Origin: Gammaproteobacteria bacterium
Lineage (GTDB): Bacteria > Pseudomonadota > Gammaproteobacteria > Eutrophobiales > Eutrophobiaceae
DNA length: 64,000 nt
Reading direction: 5' to 3'
Assembly (NCBI GenBank): GCA_030829955.1
Contig: JAURNY010000017.1
Span: 1-64,000, forward strand
A program made the position numbers and the translations under genes. The notes below the pieces were generated by a model, which was not told the DNA's origin, ran no database searches, and saw only the letters and a program-made list of their open reading frames with translations. This document shows, in pieces, positions 29,638 to 39,223 of this stretch (its first letter is position 1; the number at the start of each line of letters is the position of its first letter).

Positions 29638-30186
29638 CTAATTGTCAGTAATAATTTGATCTAGCATAACATCAGTTATTTCAGTTGGTAGTTCATCAAG
29701 AATCTGCTCCTCATAACAAATCCCAATCTTTTTCTTTACCTCATTATTCGCGAACCAGCGGTCATAATAGCCGCGACCATAGCCGAGGCGGGCGCCTTGT
29801 TTGGTGAATGCTACGCCGGGCGTGATGGAAATATCGAATGGACCGATGGCGATTTCATCCGTTCTTGGGTTAAGAATTCCGAGTCTATCAGGCTCAAGAT
29901 CGTCCCAACTATTCAACTTTATCGAGTGCATGGTGGTTTTATCGACGATCTTGGGTACAGCAACATCTACATCACTCGCTAGCCATTGTTTAATCAGGCT
30001 ATGTGTTTCCACCTCGGTTTGGTAGGAAATAAAGCAAAATATGGATTTTGCATGAATAAACTCATCAATTTGTTTTAGGTTATGATGAATTTTACGGTCT
30101 TTAGACCGGTGTTCTTCGTCTGATAAGGCGTTTCGACGGGTTATTAAGAGTTTCCTGATGTATGATTTTTCTTCAAGTAAATTCAT
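29638..30186 (-). CDS. 5-formyltetrahydrofolate cyclo-ligase
   Basis: 182 aa from the ATG at 30186 (a TTG one codon earlier is less likely). It converts 5-formyl-THF to 5,10-methenyl-THF using ATP. Recognised from [13 protein letters not shown] at the N-terminus, the [23 protein letters not shown] signature (cited as [14 protein letters not shown]) near residue 127, and the C-terminal [12 protein letters not shown]. In many gammaproteobacteria 6S RNA is encoded just upstream of this gene. I see no 6S-like structure here. Confidence 0.95.
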   Translation of the reverse strand: MNLLEEKSYIRKLLITRRNALSDEEHRSKDRKIHHNLKQIDEFIHAKSIFCFISYQTEVETHSLIKQWLASDVDVAVPKIVDKTTMHSIKLNSWDDLEPDRLGILNPRTDEIAIGPFDISITPGVAFTKQGARLGYGRGYYDRWFANNEVKKKIGICYEEQILDELPTEITDVMLDQIITDN

Positions 30187-30373
30187 CAATATTCTTATAT
30201 ATATATATAATACAATTAGTTATATTATTTATTTAATATTTATTCGAGTTATGAATCTCTCATGTTGTTGGTTTGCATCTGTTGTAATATTACGTCGTTT
30301 TAAATGCTGCAAAATTGTACATTCTTCGCCTTTCTTTTTCTCTCTAAATACGTACAATAGCGCCTTTTTTCAG

Positions 30374-30387
30374 GCGGCAATTGCCGC
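30374..30387 (+). promoter_or_regulatory. Perfect palindrome in the rpsP leader
   Basis: GCGGCAATTGCCGC lies 32 bp before the rpsP start and just downstream of a TACAAT (30353-30358) with a GCGCC discriminator. It could be an RNA hairpin in the leader or a protein site. Confidence 0.4.
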
Positions 30388-30418
30388 GATTAGTCAGTTT
30401 TACAGAGGAAACACTTGT

Positions 30419-30670
30419 ATGGTCACAATCAGATTGTCACGAACAGGCGCTAAGAAAAAGCCTTTTTATCATATTGTTGTGATTGACAGTCGTAAAAAGC
30501 GTGATGGACGTTCTATTGAACGTGTAGGGTTTTTCAATCCTTGCGCACTCGGCCAGGAGGAAACTTTGAGAATTGATATGGAACGCATCAATCATTGGGT
30601 TTCTCTGGGCGCACAAACATCTGATCGAGTTACGAAACTGATCAATGAAAACGCTAAGGCGGCAGCTTAA
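30419..30670 (+). CDS. rpsP: Small ribosomal subunit protein bS16
   Basis: 83 aa from the ATG at 30419, with AGAGGAAA upstream. A longer frame exists but only the part from [18 protein letters not shown] belongs to the family. Further motifs are [17 protein letters not shown] and [12 protein letters not shown]. First gene of the rpsP-rimM-trmD-rplS operon. Confidence 0.98.
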   Translation: MVTIRLSRTGAKKKPFYHIVVIDSRKKRDGRSIERVGFFNPCALGQEETLRIDMERINHWVSLGAQTSDRVTKLINENAKAAA

Positions 30671-30711
30671 TCTAGTTTTATGAGCAGGTCTTTACGATCT
30701 GTCATAACAGG

Positions 30712-31233
30712 ATGAATGATAATTCAACGCCACTGATACTTGGTCGTGTCAGCGGCATTTATGGCATTAAAGGGTGGGTAAAAATACTCTCGTTTACCCG
30801 GCCGAAAGAAAATATCTTGCGATACAATTCCTTGTTCATTAACCATGATGGGCAATGGCAGGAATTAAACTTAGAGGACAGCCAACATCGAAACGGTCGC
30901 TTGATGATAAAATTAAGCGGGATCGATACCCCAGAAGAAGCCCGAAACTATATCGGGAAGGATCTGGCAATTGATGAGAGTAAATTACCGGAATTACCCA
31001 AAGGGCAGTATTACTGGAATCAGTTAATTGGTTTATCGGTTTACAGCCTTGATAAGGAGTTATTAGGGAAAATCATCGATATTCTGGAGACTGGTGCAAA
31101 TGATGTATTAGTTGTGAAAATAGATGATGGAAATACTCCTAAGTTATTAATTCCATTAGTAATAGATGTGTTTATCAAAGAAGTTGATTTGGATAATCGG
31201 CGCATGATAGTGGATTGGCAAAAGGAAGAATAA
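30712..31233 (+). CDS. rimM: Ribosome maturation factor RimM
   Basis: 173 aa. It binds S19 and the 30S head during maturation. The N-terminal barrel has [20 protein letters not shown], and the PRC-barrel domain [15 protein letters not shown] near 100 and [10 protein letters not shown] near 127. Its stop codon shares one base with the trmD start. Confidence 0.96.
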   Translation: MNDNSTPLILGRVSGIYGIKGWVKILSFTRPKENILRYNSLFINHDGQWQELNLEDSQHRNGRLMIKLSGIDTPEEARNYIGKDLAIDESKLPELPKGQYYWNQLIGLSVYSLDKELLGKIIDILETGANDVLVVKIDDGNTPKLLIPLVIDVFIKEVDLDNRRMIVDWQKEE

Positions 31234-31970
31234 TGTATCAGTTTGATGTGGTGACATTATTCCCTCAATTATTTCCGTCATTCTTTGAATGTGGTGTGAT
31301 TGGCCGCGCAATAAAGGATAAACGCTTAGGGTTTCGAAGTTGGAATCCACGACATTATACGAATGATGTGCATCATACTGTTGATGACCGACCTTATGGT
31401 GGTGGTCCGGGTATGGTGATGATGTATGAACCCTTGGCTCAGGCAATACAGTCTGCGAAAAAGCAGCAGCCAAAGGCGAAAGTGGTGTATTTATCACCTC
31501 AAGGGAAACCCTTGAGTCAGCTGGCTTTGGAAAGGTTTTCCAAAGAATCAGGACTGATTATGGTGTGCGGACGCTATGAAGGGATAGATGAGAGGGTAAT
31601 TAACGACCTAGTTGATGAGGAATGGTCGGTAGGAGATTATGTGCTTAGTGGTGGTGAAATACCCGCCATGGTGATGATGGACGGGATATCCCGATTATTA
31701 CCGGGGGTGTTGGGACACGAGGATTCTGCTGAACAGGATTCTTTTGTTGACGGATTGCTAGACTATCCGCATTATACGCGCCCTGAAGCCGTTGCAGAGC
31801 AATCTGTGCCGGCAGTTTTGTTAAGCGGCAATCATGAGGTCATCAAAAAATGGCGCATGAAGCAGGCATTAGGCAAAACTTGGCAAATTAGACCGGATTT
31901 ATTGGAAAAACTGGATTTGTCCAGTGTTCAGAAAACGTTATTGGAAGAATATATCGCCGAGCAAGATTGA
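31233..31970 (+). CDS. trmD: tRNA (guanine-37-N1)-methyltransferase
   Basis: 245 aa from the ATG at 31233 ([14 protein letters not shown]). It methylates G37 next to the anticodon and prevents frameshifts. The trefoil-knot SAM site is visible in [22 protein letters not shown] and [11 protein letters not shown]. Standard length. Confidence 0.97.
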   Translation: MYQFDVVTLFPQLFPSFFECGVIGRAIKDKRLGFRSWNPRHYTNDVHHTVDDRPYGGGPGMVMMYEPLAQAIQSAKKQQPKAKVVYLSPQGKPLSQLALERFSKESGLIMVCGRYEGIDERVINDLVDEEWSVGDYVLSGGEIPAMVMMDGISRLLPGVLGHEDSAEQDSFVDGLLDYPHYTRPEAVAEQSVPAVLLSGNHEVIKKWRMKQALGKTWQIRPDLLEKLDLSSVQKTLLEEYIAEQD

Positions 31971-32003
31971 GGCGACATGATTAAAGTGACTGGAGTAATT
32001 GCG

Positions 32004-32366
32004 ATGACAAATATCATTGAACAACTTGAAACAGAACAAATGACACGTGAAGTGCCTGATTTCAATCCGGGCGATACCGTTGTTGTACAGGTTAAGGTGA
32101 CAGAAGGTCAGCGCGAACGTTTACAGGCTTTTGAAGGCGTTGTAATCGCTGTTAAAAATCGTGGTTTGAATTCTTCTTTTACTGTTAGAAAGATTTCATA
32201 TGGTGAAGGTGTAGAACGTGTATTCCAGACTTACAGTCCAAGTGTTGCTGAAATTAAGGTAAAACGCAAAGGTGATGTTCGTCGTGCGAAACTTTACTAC
32301 ATGCGTGATCTTCGTGGTAAGGCTGCTCGTATTAAAGAGAAAATCAATATCAACGCTAATACATAA
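32004..32366 (+). CDS. rplS: Large ribosomal subunit protein bL19
   Basis: 120 aa from the ATG at 32004 with GGAG eight bases upstream. The in-frame ATG at 31977 is not supported. Motifs are [16 protein letters not shown] and [17 protein letters not shown]. Ends the operon before a strong terminator. Confidence 0.97.
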   Translation: MTNIIEQLETEQMTREVPDFNPGDTVVVQVKVTEGQRERLQAFEGVVIAVKNRGLNSSFTVRKISYGEGVERVFQTYSPSVAEIKVKRKGDVRRAKLYYMRDLRGKAARIKEKININANT

Positions 32367-32383
32367 TCTAGCAAATGATTTAG

Positions 32384-32414
32384 AAATAGGCCGGTTTATC
32401 CGGCCTATTTTTTT
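32384..32414 (+). terminator. Terminator after rplS
   Basis: A perfect 11-bp stem (AAATAGGCCGG with CCGGCCTATTT), a five-base loop and a run of T. Confidence 0.92.
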
Positions 32415-32456
32415 CATTTATCTTATTCACTATTGTTACCAGTGAGATTCGGGTAA

Positions 32457-33371
32457 ATGCCTCCAGAAGAAAAGAATAGCGTTACTAAAGATAATCAATC
32501 CATCATTGGCTGGTTTCTTGACACCTTATGGATGGAACGGGGTTTAAGTAAAAACACCATGGATGCCTATCGAAATGATCTCGTTCATTTTGCTATCAGC
32601 CTTCAAAAAAATCATTCAAATCTTATTAGCGCGAGTAGCAGTGATGTCCTTGCTTACTTATCAACTTCCAAAAGTGTATCAGTTCGTACTGTTGCCAGAC
32701 GACTTTCCAGCATCCGACGTTTGTATGAATTTTTGGTCAGAGAAGATCGAATAAAAGTGAATCCGGTTAGTAATATTGAGACACCAAAGCTCGCTCGTTC
32801 ATTACCAAAATCACTCACCGAGGATGAGGTCGAAGCCTTACTTAATGCGCCTGATATTGTAGATAAACTCGGTTTAAGAGACAAAGCGATGCTGGAATTA
32901 CTTTATGCAACAGGTTTGCGTGTCTCGGAACTAGTGTCGCTCACACTTCAACAGGTTAATCTTAGACAAGGTGTATTAAGAGTGACAGGGAAGGGCAATA
33001 AAGAACGACTAGTGCCGTTAGGTGAAGAGGCAAATGATTGGTTAACGAAATATATTCAACAGGCAAGAGGTGAGATATTACATAATGCTATGTCGGATGA
33101 TTTGTTTCCCAGCAATCGGGGACAGGCAATGACAAGACAAACTTTTTGGCATTCGATAAAGCGTTATGCCAAGCTGGCGAATATTAAAAAACCATTATCG
33201 CCACATGTTTTGCGTCACGCATTTGCCACACATTTGGTCAATCATGGTGCTGATTTACGTGTCGTGCAGATGTTACTGGGGCATAGTGATATTTCTACAA
33301 CGCAGATCTACACACATGTTGCCAGAGAACGATTAAAGAATATGCATAGTGAGCATCATCCACGTGGATAA
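32457..33371 (+). CDS. xerD: Tyrosine recombinase XerD
   Basis: 304 aa. With XerC it resolves chromosome dimers at dif. The SAM-like N-terminal domain (WMERGLSKNTMDAYRNDL) is followed by the catalytic domain: Arg in ATGLRVSELV, His-x-x-Arg in HVLRHAFATHL, His in LLGHSDISTTQ and nucleophile Tyr285. XerD is preferred to XerC by the N-terminal pattern and the nearby dsbC, which is next to xerD in E. coli. Confidence 0.93.
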   Translation: MPPEEKNSVTKDNQSIIGWFLDTLWMERGLSKNTMDAYRNDLVHFAISLQKNHSNLISASSSDVLAYLSTSKSVSVRTVARRLSSIRRLYEFLVREDRIKVNPVSNIETPKLARSLPKSLTEDEVEALLNAPDIVDKLGLRDKAMLELLYATGLRVSELVSLTLQQVNLRQGVLRVTGKGNKERLVPLGEEANDWLTKYIQQARGEILHNAMSDDLFPSNRGQAMTRQTFWHSIKRYAKLANIKKPLSPHVLRHAFATHLVNHGADLRVVQMLLGHSDISTTQIYTHVARERLKNMHSEHHPRG

Positions 33372-33374
33372 TAT

Positions 33375-35162
33375 TTAATAATCATGTTGCGGAATAACCG
33401 AATAAACTTCTTCCAGAGTGGTCATGCCATCAGCCACTTTTTGTGCGCCACTAATTTTTAAGGTACGCATGCCAGCGTCTTTAACCGTTTTTTTTAGCTC
33501 ATCCAGATTGGGTGTGGTGTTAATTTTTTCTCGAATTTTTACGTCAGGAGTTAATATTTCATAGATACCTGCTCGACCAAGATAACCTGTCTGACGGCAT
33601 TCATCACAACCTGCAGGCTCATATACTTTTTCAGGCATTTTTAATTTATTCGGTTTGGCAAATTCTTCCCATGCCTGTTTTGGCGTTGGTATTAGTTTTT
33701 TACAGTGTGCGCAAAGTGTTCTTAATAACCGTTGGGCAATAATGCCGCGCAAAGTGGTGTTTAAAAGAAAGGGTGGAATACCAATATCAAGTAAACGCGT
33801 GATAGCAGATGGTGCGTCATTGGTATGCAAACTCGATAAGACCAAATGTCCGGTAAGTGCGGCTTGTATTGCTATATCAGCAGTCTCTAGATCGCGAATC
33901 TCACCAACCATAATAATATCCGGATCTTGTCTTAGTAAGGTTCTGACACCAGCTGCAAAACCGACGCCTATAGCGGGTTGAACCTGCATCTGATTGTATT
34001 GTGGATCAACCATCTCAATAGGGTCTTCAATCGTACAGATATTAATTTCCGGTCGTGAAATTTGATTCAATATTGAGTACAACGTTGTAGTTTTACCTGA
34101 ACCCGTGGGACCAGTGACCAATATAATTCCACTGTTGTTATCCAGCATGCTATTAAGCTGTTTTTCATCATGCTTGGTAAAACCAAGTTGATTATAGTTT
34201 TTTACAAGCATAGCGGGGTCAAAAATTCGGATAACCAGTTTCTCGCCAAATGTTGTTGGCATGGTAGATAAACGCATTTCCACTTCTTTGCCAGAAGGCG
34301 ATATGGTTTTTACGCGACCATCCTGCGGGCGACGTCTATCTGTTACATCCATACGTCCCAATGATTTAAAACGACTGGTTATTGCTGTAGTTAATATCAA
34401 TGGAAATTCATGAACGATATGTAAAACACCATCAATACGAAAACGAACACGACCTTGTTCGCGACGAGGTTCAAGATGTATGTCACTTGCCCGTTGCTCG
34501 AAAGCAAATTGCAATAACCAGTCAACAATGCTGACAATATGCTGATTGTTGGCATCCAGCTCACCTACCTTGCCAACTTTAATAAGTTGCTCAAAGTTCT
34601 GGATTAATGCGGTCGGTTCATTTGCTTTCTGTTTGGTGGCGCCAAAGATAGACTTGCTAATGCCATAGAACTCAATCAGATATCGTTCCAGATCGCGGGG
34701 ATTAATAATAACGCGTTTGATATTAAGTTTGGTTATGCGAGCCAGCTCGTCTTCCCATTCGGTAATAAATGGTTCACAGGTCGCAATGGTTAAATCATTA
34801 ATATTTACATCAACTGGCAGGATTTTTAATTTGTTGGCATAGGCCTGGGATACCACCGCCGTGATTTTTTCAACGTTAATCTTTAGAGGATCAATTCGCA
34901 GGTAGGGTTGCTGGATCTTGTCGGCAAACCACTTGGTAAGTGTTTCCAGTGTGAGAGGATAGCCAGGTTTGCTGGTAGATTGCCAACCTTGCTCAGCAAG
35001 AACAATCAGGGGATGAATATGTAATTGCGGTTTGTCACATTGTAATGTGTCTATCTGATTGCGCTGTTGCGCATTAATCAGCTTGTCAGATTCGAGTAAA
35101 TCGAGAATAAAGTCAAGTTTCAATCTGGTTTGTGTTTGTTCTTCTTGCAAGGCTGTAATCAC
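33375..35162 (-). CDS. GspE/PilB-family secretion ATPase
   Basis: 595 aa from a GTG start. An N-terminal MshEN-like part (about 40-180) precedes the ATPase core with Walker A GPTGSGKTTTL, the Asp box, Walker B LRQDPDIIMVGEIRD and the tetracysteine zinc motif CAHC...CDEC near residues 493-540. The family powers type II secretion or type IV pilus assembly. No pilus or secretion partner genes are adjacent; the gene lies alone and antisense between xerD and dsbC. Confidence 0.9.
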   Translation of the reverse strand: MITALQEEQTQTRLKLDFILDLLESDKLINAQQRNQIDTLQCDKPQLHIHPLIVLAEQGWQSTSKPGYPLTLETLTKWFADKIQQPYLRIDPLKINVEKITAVVSQAYANKLKILPVDVNINDLTIATCEPFITEWEDELARITKLNIKRVIINPRDLERYLIEFYGISKSIFGATKQKANEPTALIQNFEQLIKVGKVGELDANNQHIVSIVDWLLQFAFEQRASDIHLEPRREQGRVRFRIDGVLHIVHEFPLILTTAITSRFKSLGRMDVTDRRRPQDGRVKTISPSGKEVEMRLSTMPTTFGEKLVIRIFDPAMLVKNYNQLGFTKHDEKQLNSMLDNNSGIILVTGPTGSGKTTTLYSILNQISRPEINICTIEDPIEMVDPQYNQMQVQPAIGVGFAAGVRTLLRQDPDIIMVGEIRDLETADIAIQAALTGHLVLSSLHTNDAPSAITRLLDIGIPPFLLNTTLRGIIAQRLLRTLCAHCKKLIPTPKQAWEEFAKPNKLKMPEKVYEPAGCDECRQTGYLGRAGIYEILTPDVKIREKINTTPNLDELKKTVKDAGMRTLKISGAQKVADGMTTLEEVYSVIPQHDY

Positions 35163-35310
35163 TATCTGGTAAATTTGATTACTCTAACATGTTAGTGGCA
35201 AGTGGCATAAGCTGAGAGTAATTAAATGTATGAAAATCAGTTGATAATTTGAACAGAATTAATTTTATTAAGTCTGTTATTATATTGTGCGATTTATTTG
35301 GAGAGATGGT

Positions 35311-36018
35311 ATGAAATATTGGTCTTTTGCGTTTGCATCTTTGTTGTTTGCCGGTACTGCATTGGCAGATGATGTTGAACAAAATATCAAAAATGGGTTG
35401 GAAAAAATTGTACCTAGTTTGCAAATAGAAAGCATTAGCCCTAGTCCGATTAAAGGTTTATATGAAGTCGTTTTAGGTTCTGATATTATTTATATGAGTG
35501 GCGATGGTCGCTATTTATTTAAAGGTGATTTGCTGGATATTGAAAAGAAGAGCAATCTTACTGATCAGGTTAAAGCTATATCTAGAGCAGAATTACTGTC
35601 GCATTTACACAAAGATGAATATATTGAATTTGCAGCAGTTAAACCGTTGCATACTATTTATGTTTTTACTGATATCGATTGTGGTTATTGTCGAAAACTT
35701 CATGAGGACGTTCCTGCGTTAAATAGTCTTGGCGTAAACGTTCGTTATTTGGCTTACCCACGCGCGGGTGTAGAGTCTGCTACGGGACAGCAAATGGCTG
35801 CCGTTTGGTGCGCAGAAGATAAGCAGGACGCATTAACTAAAGCTAAAAATAGCCAAGTATTTGATAGCAAGACTTGTGATGCACCGATTGAAAGCCAATA
35901 TCTGTTGGGTAGGAAAATGGGTGTAAGAGGTACGCCGGCAATTTATCTGGAAAATGGAGAATCACTACCAGGCTATATGCCCCCAGAGAAGATCTTGAGT
36001 GCTTTTAATTCTGATTAA
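35311..36018 (+). CDS. dsbC: Thiol:disulfide interchange protein DsbC
   Basis: 235 aa from the ATG at 35311 with GGAGAG upstream. A signal peptide is cleaved near ALA-DDVE. The N-terminal dimerisation domain (to about 85) is followed by a thioredoxin fold with C124-G-Y-C127 and the cis-Pro segment RGTPAIYLENG. It isomerises non-native disulfides in the periplasm. A second Cys pair (WCAEDK and KTCDAP) matches the structural disulfide of E. coli DsbC. Confidence 0.94.
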   Translation: MKYWSFAFASLLFAGTALADDVEQNIKNGLEKIVPSLQIESISPSPIKGLYEVVLGSDIIYMSGDGRYLFKGDLLDIEKKSNLTDQVKAISRAELLSHLHKDEYIEFAAVKPLHTIYVFTDIDCGYCRKLHEDVPALNSLGVNVRYLAYPRAGVESATGQQMAAVWCAEDKQDALTKAKNSQVFDSKTCDAPIESQYLLGRKMGVRGTPAIYLENGESLPGYMPPEKILSAFNSD

Positions 36019-36758
36019 TGTGATGTCAAATTCAAGGAGTTATTTGTGAACGTGACATCTTTCAAAATAGCTGTAGTTAATCTGTCTTTCTTTTCTGTAA
36101 TTACGACTTTGACTGGTAGATAATTCAAATCATAAGCACACCAAAACCAGGTTTTTCTCTCATTATTTTCTTTTCTTCTTTCTATCTTCATGGTTTTGAA
36201 TTCACCATAAAGTGTATCGATCATTTCATCCCGTAAATATTCAAATTCATAATTTTTAATCTTACCGCCATCAGCAATAGTGTAAGACTCGGGGATATTG
36301 TTATTTTTTAAATCAAGCATAATTTTGACTTGATAAAGCAATTTATCGAGGATGTCAGGCTGTGTGTTCATATGCCAAGTGTCATTATTGACGATATTTT
36401 CTATTCGATTATTATTCCAATCAAAATTAATAGTAACAAAACGGTCTTTCTTCCCGCCCGTGTGTTCGTACGAGTAGGTTAATGGTTGAACCTTATTTTC
36501 GTTAATGATCCATTTAGATTTTTCAATGATGCTGTCATTTCTGATGAATGAAATTAATCCGGTAGCCTCACTTTCAGATATAAACTCAAAGACATTATCG
36601 GCGTGTTTGATTAATGTGCGCTTCATTTTTCCAATTTTCATGTCATTGCTGTACAGGATATAGTTCGCTTCAAACATATCTGGGTAGACATCTTGAGCTT
36701 GAAGTCCAGTTACAAAAAGTGAGATAACAATGCTAATAAGCAGATTTTTAATTAACAT
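36015..36758 (-). CDS. DUF3108 domain protein, exported
   Basis: 247 aa with an N-terminal signal peptide (cut near LQAQ-DVYP). The body resembles DUF3108: FEANYILYSNDMKIGKMKRTL near the start, the YSYEHTGGKKDRFVTINFDW region, then KIERRKENNERKTWFWCAYDLNYLPVKV (cited as TWFWCAYDLNYLPVKV). Function is unknown, with a periplasmic location predicted. Its stop codon overlaps the dsbC stop in the opposite direction. Confidence 0.82.
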   Translation of the reverse strand: MLIKNLLISIVISLFVTGLQAQDVYPDMFEANYILYSNDMKIGKMKRTLIKHADNVFEFISESEATGLISFIRNDSIIEKSKWIINENKVQPLTYSYEHTGGKKDRFVTINFDWNNNRIENIVNNDTWHMNTQPDILDKLLYQVKIMLDLKNNNIPESYTIADGGKIKNYEFEYLRDEMIDTLYGEFKTMKIERRKENNERKTWFWCAYDLNYLPVKVVITEKKDRLTTAILKDVTFTNNSLNLTSH

Positions 36759-36823
36759 AATAGCGCTTCGACATTTTTCATATGATAAAATTCTCTCAAT
36801 TTAGGAAATATTAAGAGCATTGT

Positions 36824-38254
36824 ATGCAGGAAGAAATTTTTATTCCCAAGCAATCGGCAAAAATTCTTGTCGTTGGCGATATTATACTTGACCAATACCT
36901 CTATGGTGAAACTTCTCGTATTTCACCTGAGGCTCCCGTTCCAATAGTTAGAGTTTCTCAGCAAGAGGAGCGACCGGGAGGTGCTGCTAATGTGGCGTTA
37001 AATATTGCATCATTGGATATGCCGGTCACGCTTTTGGGATTGACCGGTGATGATGAGGCATCTCAACGCTTAGAAAACATACTAAATCAGCATAATGTTA
37101 GCTGTCATTTCACCAGACAATATCAAGTGCCAACTATTACCAAGGTCAGAATATTGAGCCAACATCAGCAATTACTTAGGCTTGATTATGAAAATGACAA
37201 TATATCAACTTACTCTTCTAATATAGTCGATCAGTTCGAAATATTATTGGCTGATATGAGTTTGATTGTGTTATCTGATTATGCAAAAGGTAGTCTTCGA
37301 CATATAGAGAATATCATTGCGCGCGCTAACAAAAAAAATATACCAATATTCGTCGATCCTAAATCAAATGATTTTAATATTTATCGAAATACGGACTTGA
37401 TAACACCAAACCTAAAAGAATTTCGGGCTGTAGTTGGCAATGTCTCTACTACTGAGGAAATTGTTAATGCAGCTATCGGACTATGTAAAAAGTATAATCT
37501 GAAAGCTTTACTGGTTACTCGGGGTGAAAATGGAATGTCATTGGTTAAGTCAAACGGTGACAACTTTCACTTAAAAGCACAGGCACATGAGGTTTATGAT
37601 GTTACGGGCGCAGGTGATACTGTCATCGCGACACTGGCTGCAAGTTTTGCCAGCGAATATACGATTGAACAATCAGTAAGCCTTTCTAATATTGCTGCTG
37701 GCCTGGTAGTAGAAAAACTGGGTGCGGCTATAGTGACGACAGCAGAGTTAAATACTCGTCAGAATTCTTTTCAATCTTCAGGAAAAGTCATCACCCAGAG
37801 CGATATAGCAGTTACTTTAGTAAACGAATATAAATCACAGGGACAACGCATAGTTTTTACTAATGGTTGCTTTGATATTCTGCATGCAGGTCATGTGACT
37901 TATCTTGAAAAAGCTAGATCGATAGGTGATAAATTAATCGTTGCGGTTAATTCAGATGCCTCGGTAAGTCGACTTAAGGGGCAGGATAGACCAGTAAATG
38001 ATTTGGCAAACAGAATGAAATTATTGTCGGCATTATCTTGTGTGGATATTGTCGTACCATTCGAGGAAGATACACCTAAAGAATTAATTGAAGCTTTGTT
38101 GCCTAATGTGCTGGTTAAAGGTGGTGACTATTCAGAAGAACAGATCGTTGGTGCAGATGTCGTTAGAGATAATGGCGGTGAGATTAAAATATTAAATTTT
38201 GAAGAAGGTTATTCTACGTCTTCTATTGTAAATAAGATTAAACAATCGGGTTAA
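36824..38254 (+). CDS. hldE: Bifunctional D-glycero-D-manno-heptose-7-phosphate kinase / adenylyltransferase
   Basis: 476 aa. An N-terminal PfkB-type kinase (about 1-320; ERPGGAANVALN near 48, DVTGAGDTVIATLA near 262) is fused to a cytidylyltransferase-like domain (about 345-476; TNGCFDILHAGHV). It makes ADP-heptose for the LPS inner core. hldD follows within 8 bp. Confidence 0.96.
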   Translation: MQEEIFIPKQSAKILVVGDIILDQYLYGETSRISPEAPVPIVRVSQQEERPGGAANVALNIASLDMPVTLLGLTGDDEASQRLENILNQHNVSCHFTRQYQVPTITKVRILSQHQQLLRLDYENDNISTYSSNIVDQFEILLADMSLIVLSDYAKGSLRHIENIIARANKKNIPIFVDPKSNDFNIYRNTDLITPNLKEFRAVVGNVSTTEEIVNAAIGLCKKYNLKALLVTRGENGMSLVKSNGDNFHLKAQAHEVYDVTGAGDTVIATLAASFASEYTIEQSVSLSNIAAGLVVEKLGAAIVTTAELNTRQNSFQSSGKVITQSDIAVTLVNEYKSQGQRIVFTNGCFDILHAGHVTYLEKARSIGDKLIVAVNSDASVSRLKGQDRPVNDLANRMKLLSALSCVDIVVPFEEDTPKELIEALLPNVLVKGGDYSEEQIVGADVVRDNGGEIKILNFEEGYSTSSIVNKIKQSG

Positions 38255-38261
38255 ACATAAT

Positions 38262-39212
38262 ATGATTGTAGTAACTGGTGGTGCAGGGTTTATTGGAAGT
38301 CAGTTAGTCGCTGGTTTAAATAGAGCAGGATACGATAGGATTATCGTCGTCGACAACTTAAAGGAAGGGCAAAAGTTTTTTAATCTGGTCGAAAAATCAA
38401 TTATTGATTACTACGATAAATATGAATTCAGGGATATGGTGCGTAATAGAGGTTCCCTTTGCAATGATATTGATATTATTTTTCATCAGGGTGCTTGCTC
38501 AATAACAACAGAGTGGGATGGCCAATACATGATGGATAATAACTTCACCTGTTCAAAGGAGTTATTACATCTGTCGCTGGAGAAAAAAATTCCTTTTATC
38601 TATGCATCTAGTGCAGCAGTTTATGGTGTTAATACTTCATTTCAAGAACTGAAAAAAAATGAAAGTCCTATTAATGTATATGGATATTCAAAATTGTTGT
38701 TTGATAATTATGTAAGGTCTTTATCCGTCATTGAAACTCAAGTTGTTGGCTTACGTTATTTTAATGTTTATGGTTATGGTGAATCACACAAAGGCTCGAT
38801 GGCAAGTGTCATCATGCATTTTAATAATCAATTAAAACAGGATGGGAATCTTAAGTTGTTCGAAGGTAGTCATGGATATGCTAATGGTGAACAGGAGCGA
38901 GACTTTGTTTATGTTGATGACGCTGTAGACGTGAATATTTGGATGATGGAAAATAGACAGCTAAGCGGCATATTTAATGTTGGTACCGGTACGGCAAGGA
39001 CATTTAATGTTGTTGCTGACGAGGTGGTTAAATGGCATGGGCAAGGGGAGAAAAAATATATTCCTTTTCCTGAGCGATTATTAGACAGTTATCAAAGTTA
39101 CACTCAAGCTGATTTAACTTCTTTACGCAACGCAGGCTATAAAAAAGCGTTTACATCTGTCGAAGACGGCGCAAAATCTTATTTGGATAAGTTAAACAAT
39201 ATTAATCAATAG
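38262..39212 (+). CDS. hldD: ADP-glyceromanno-heptose 6-epimerase
   Basis: 316 aa, short-chain dehydrogenase fold. The Rossmann motif VTGGAGFIGSQL is at the N-terminus. Catalytic Tyr-Lys are in NVYGYSKLLFD near residue 142, and HQGACSITTEWDG is a family signature. It completes ADP-L-glycero-heptose synthesis started by hldE. Confidence 0.96.
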   Translation: MIVVTGGAGFIGSQLVAGLNRAGYDRIIVVDNLKEGQKFFNLVEKSIIDYYDKYEFRDMVRNRGSLCNDIDIIFHQGACSITTEWDGQYMMDNNFTCSKELLHLSLEKKIPFIYASSAAVYGVNTSFQELKKNESPINVYGYSKLLFDNYVRSLSVIETQVVGLRYFNVYGYGESHKGSMASVIMHFNNQLKQDGNLKLFEGSHGYANGEQERDFVYVDDAVDVNIWMMENRQLSGIFNVGTGTARTFNVVADEVVKWHGQGEKKYIPFPERLLDSYQSYTQADLTSLRNAGYKKAFTSVEDGAKSYLDKLNNINQ

Positions 39213-39223
39213 CGAATCTACTG

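Noticed and set aside
30190-30418. Possible 6S RNA upstream of the 5-formyl-THF cyclo-ligase gene
   Set aside because: The region is very AT-rich and shows no long interrupted hairpin with a central bubble; it includes the rpsP promoter region.
30158-30418. N-terminal extension of rpsP
   Set aside because: bS16 begins at [10 protein letters not shown] with a good ribosome site; the upstream text is low-complexity and includes promoter-like sequence.
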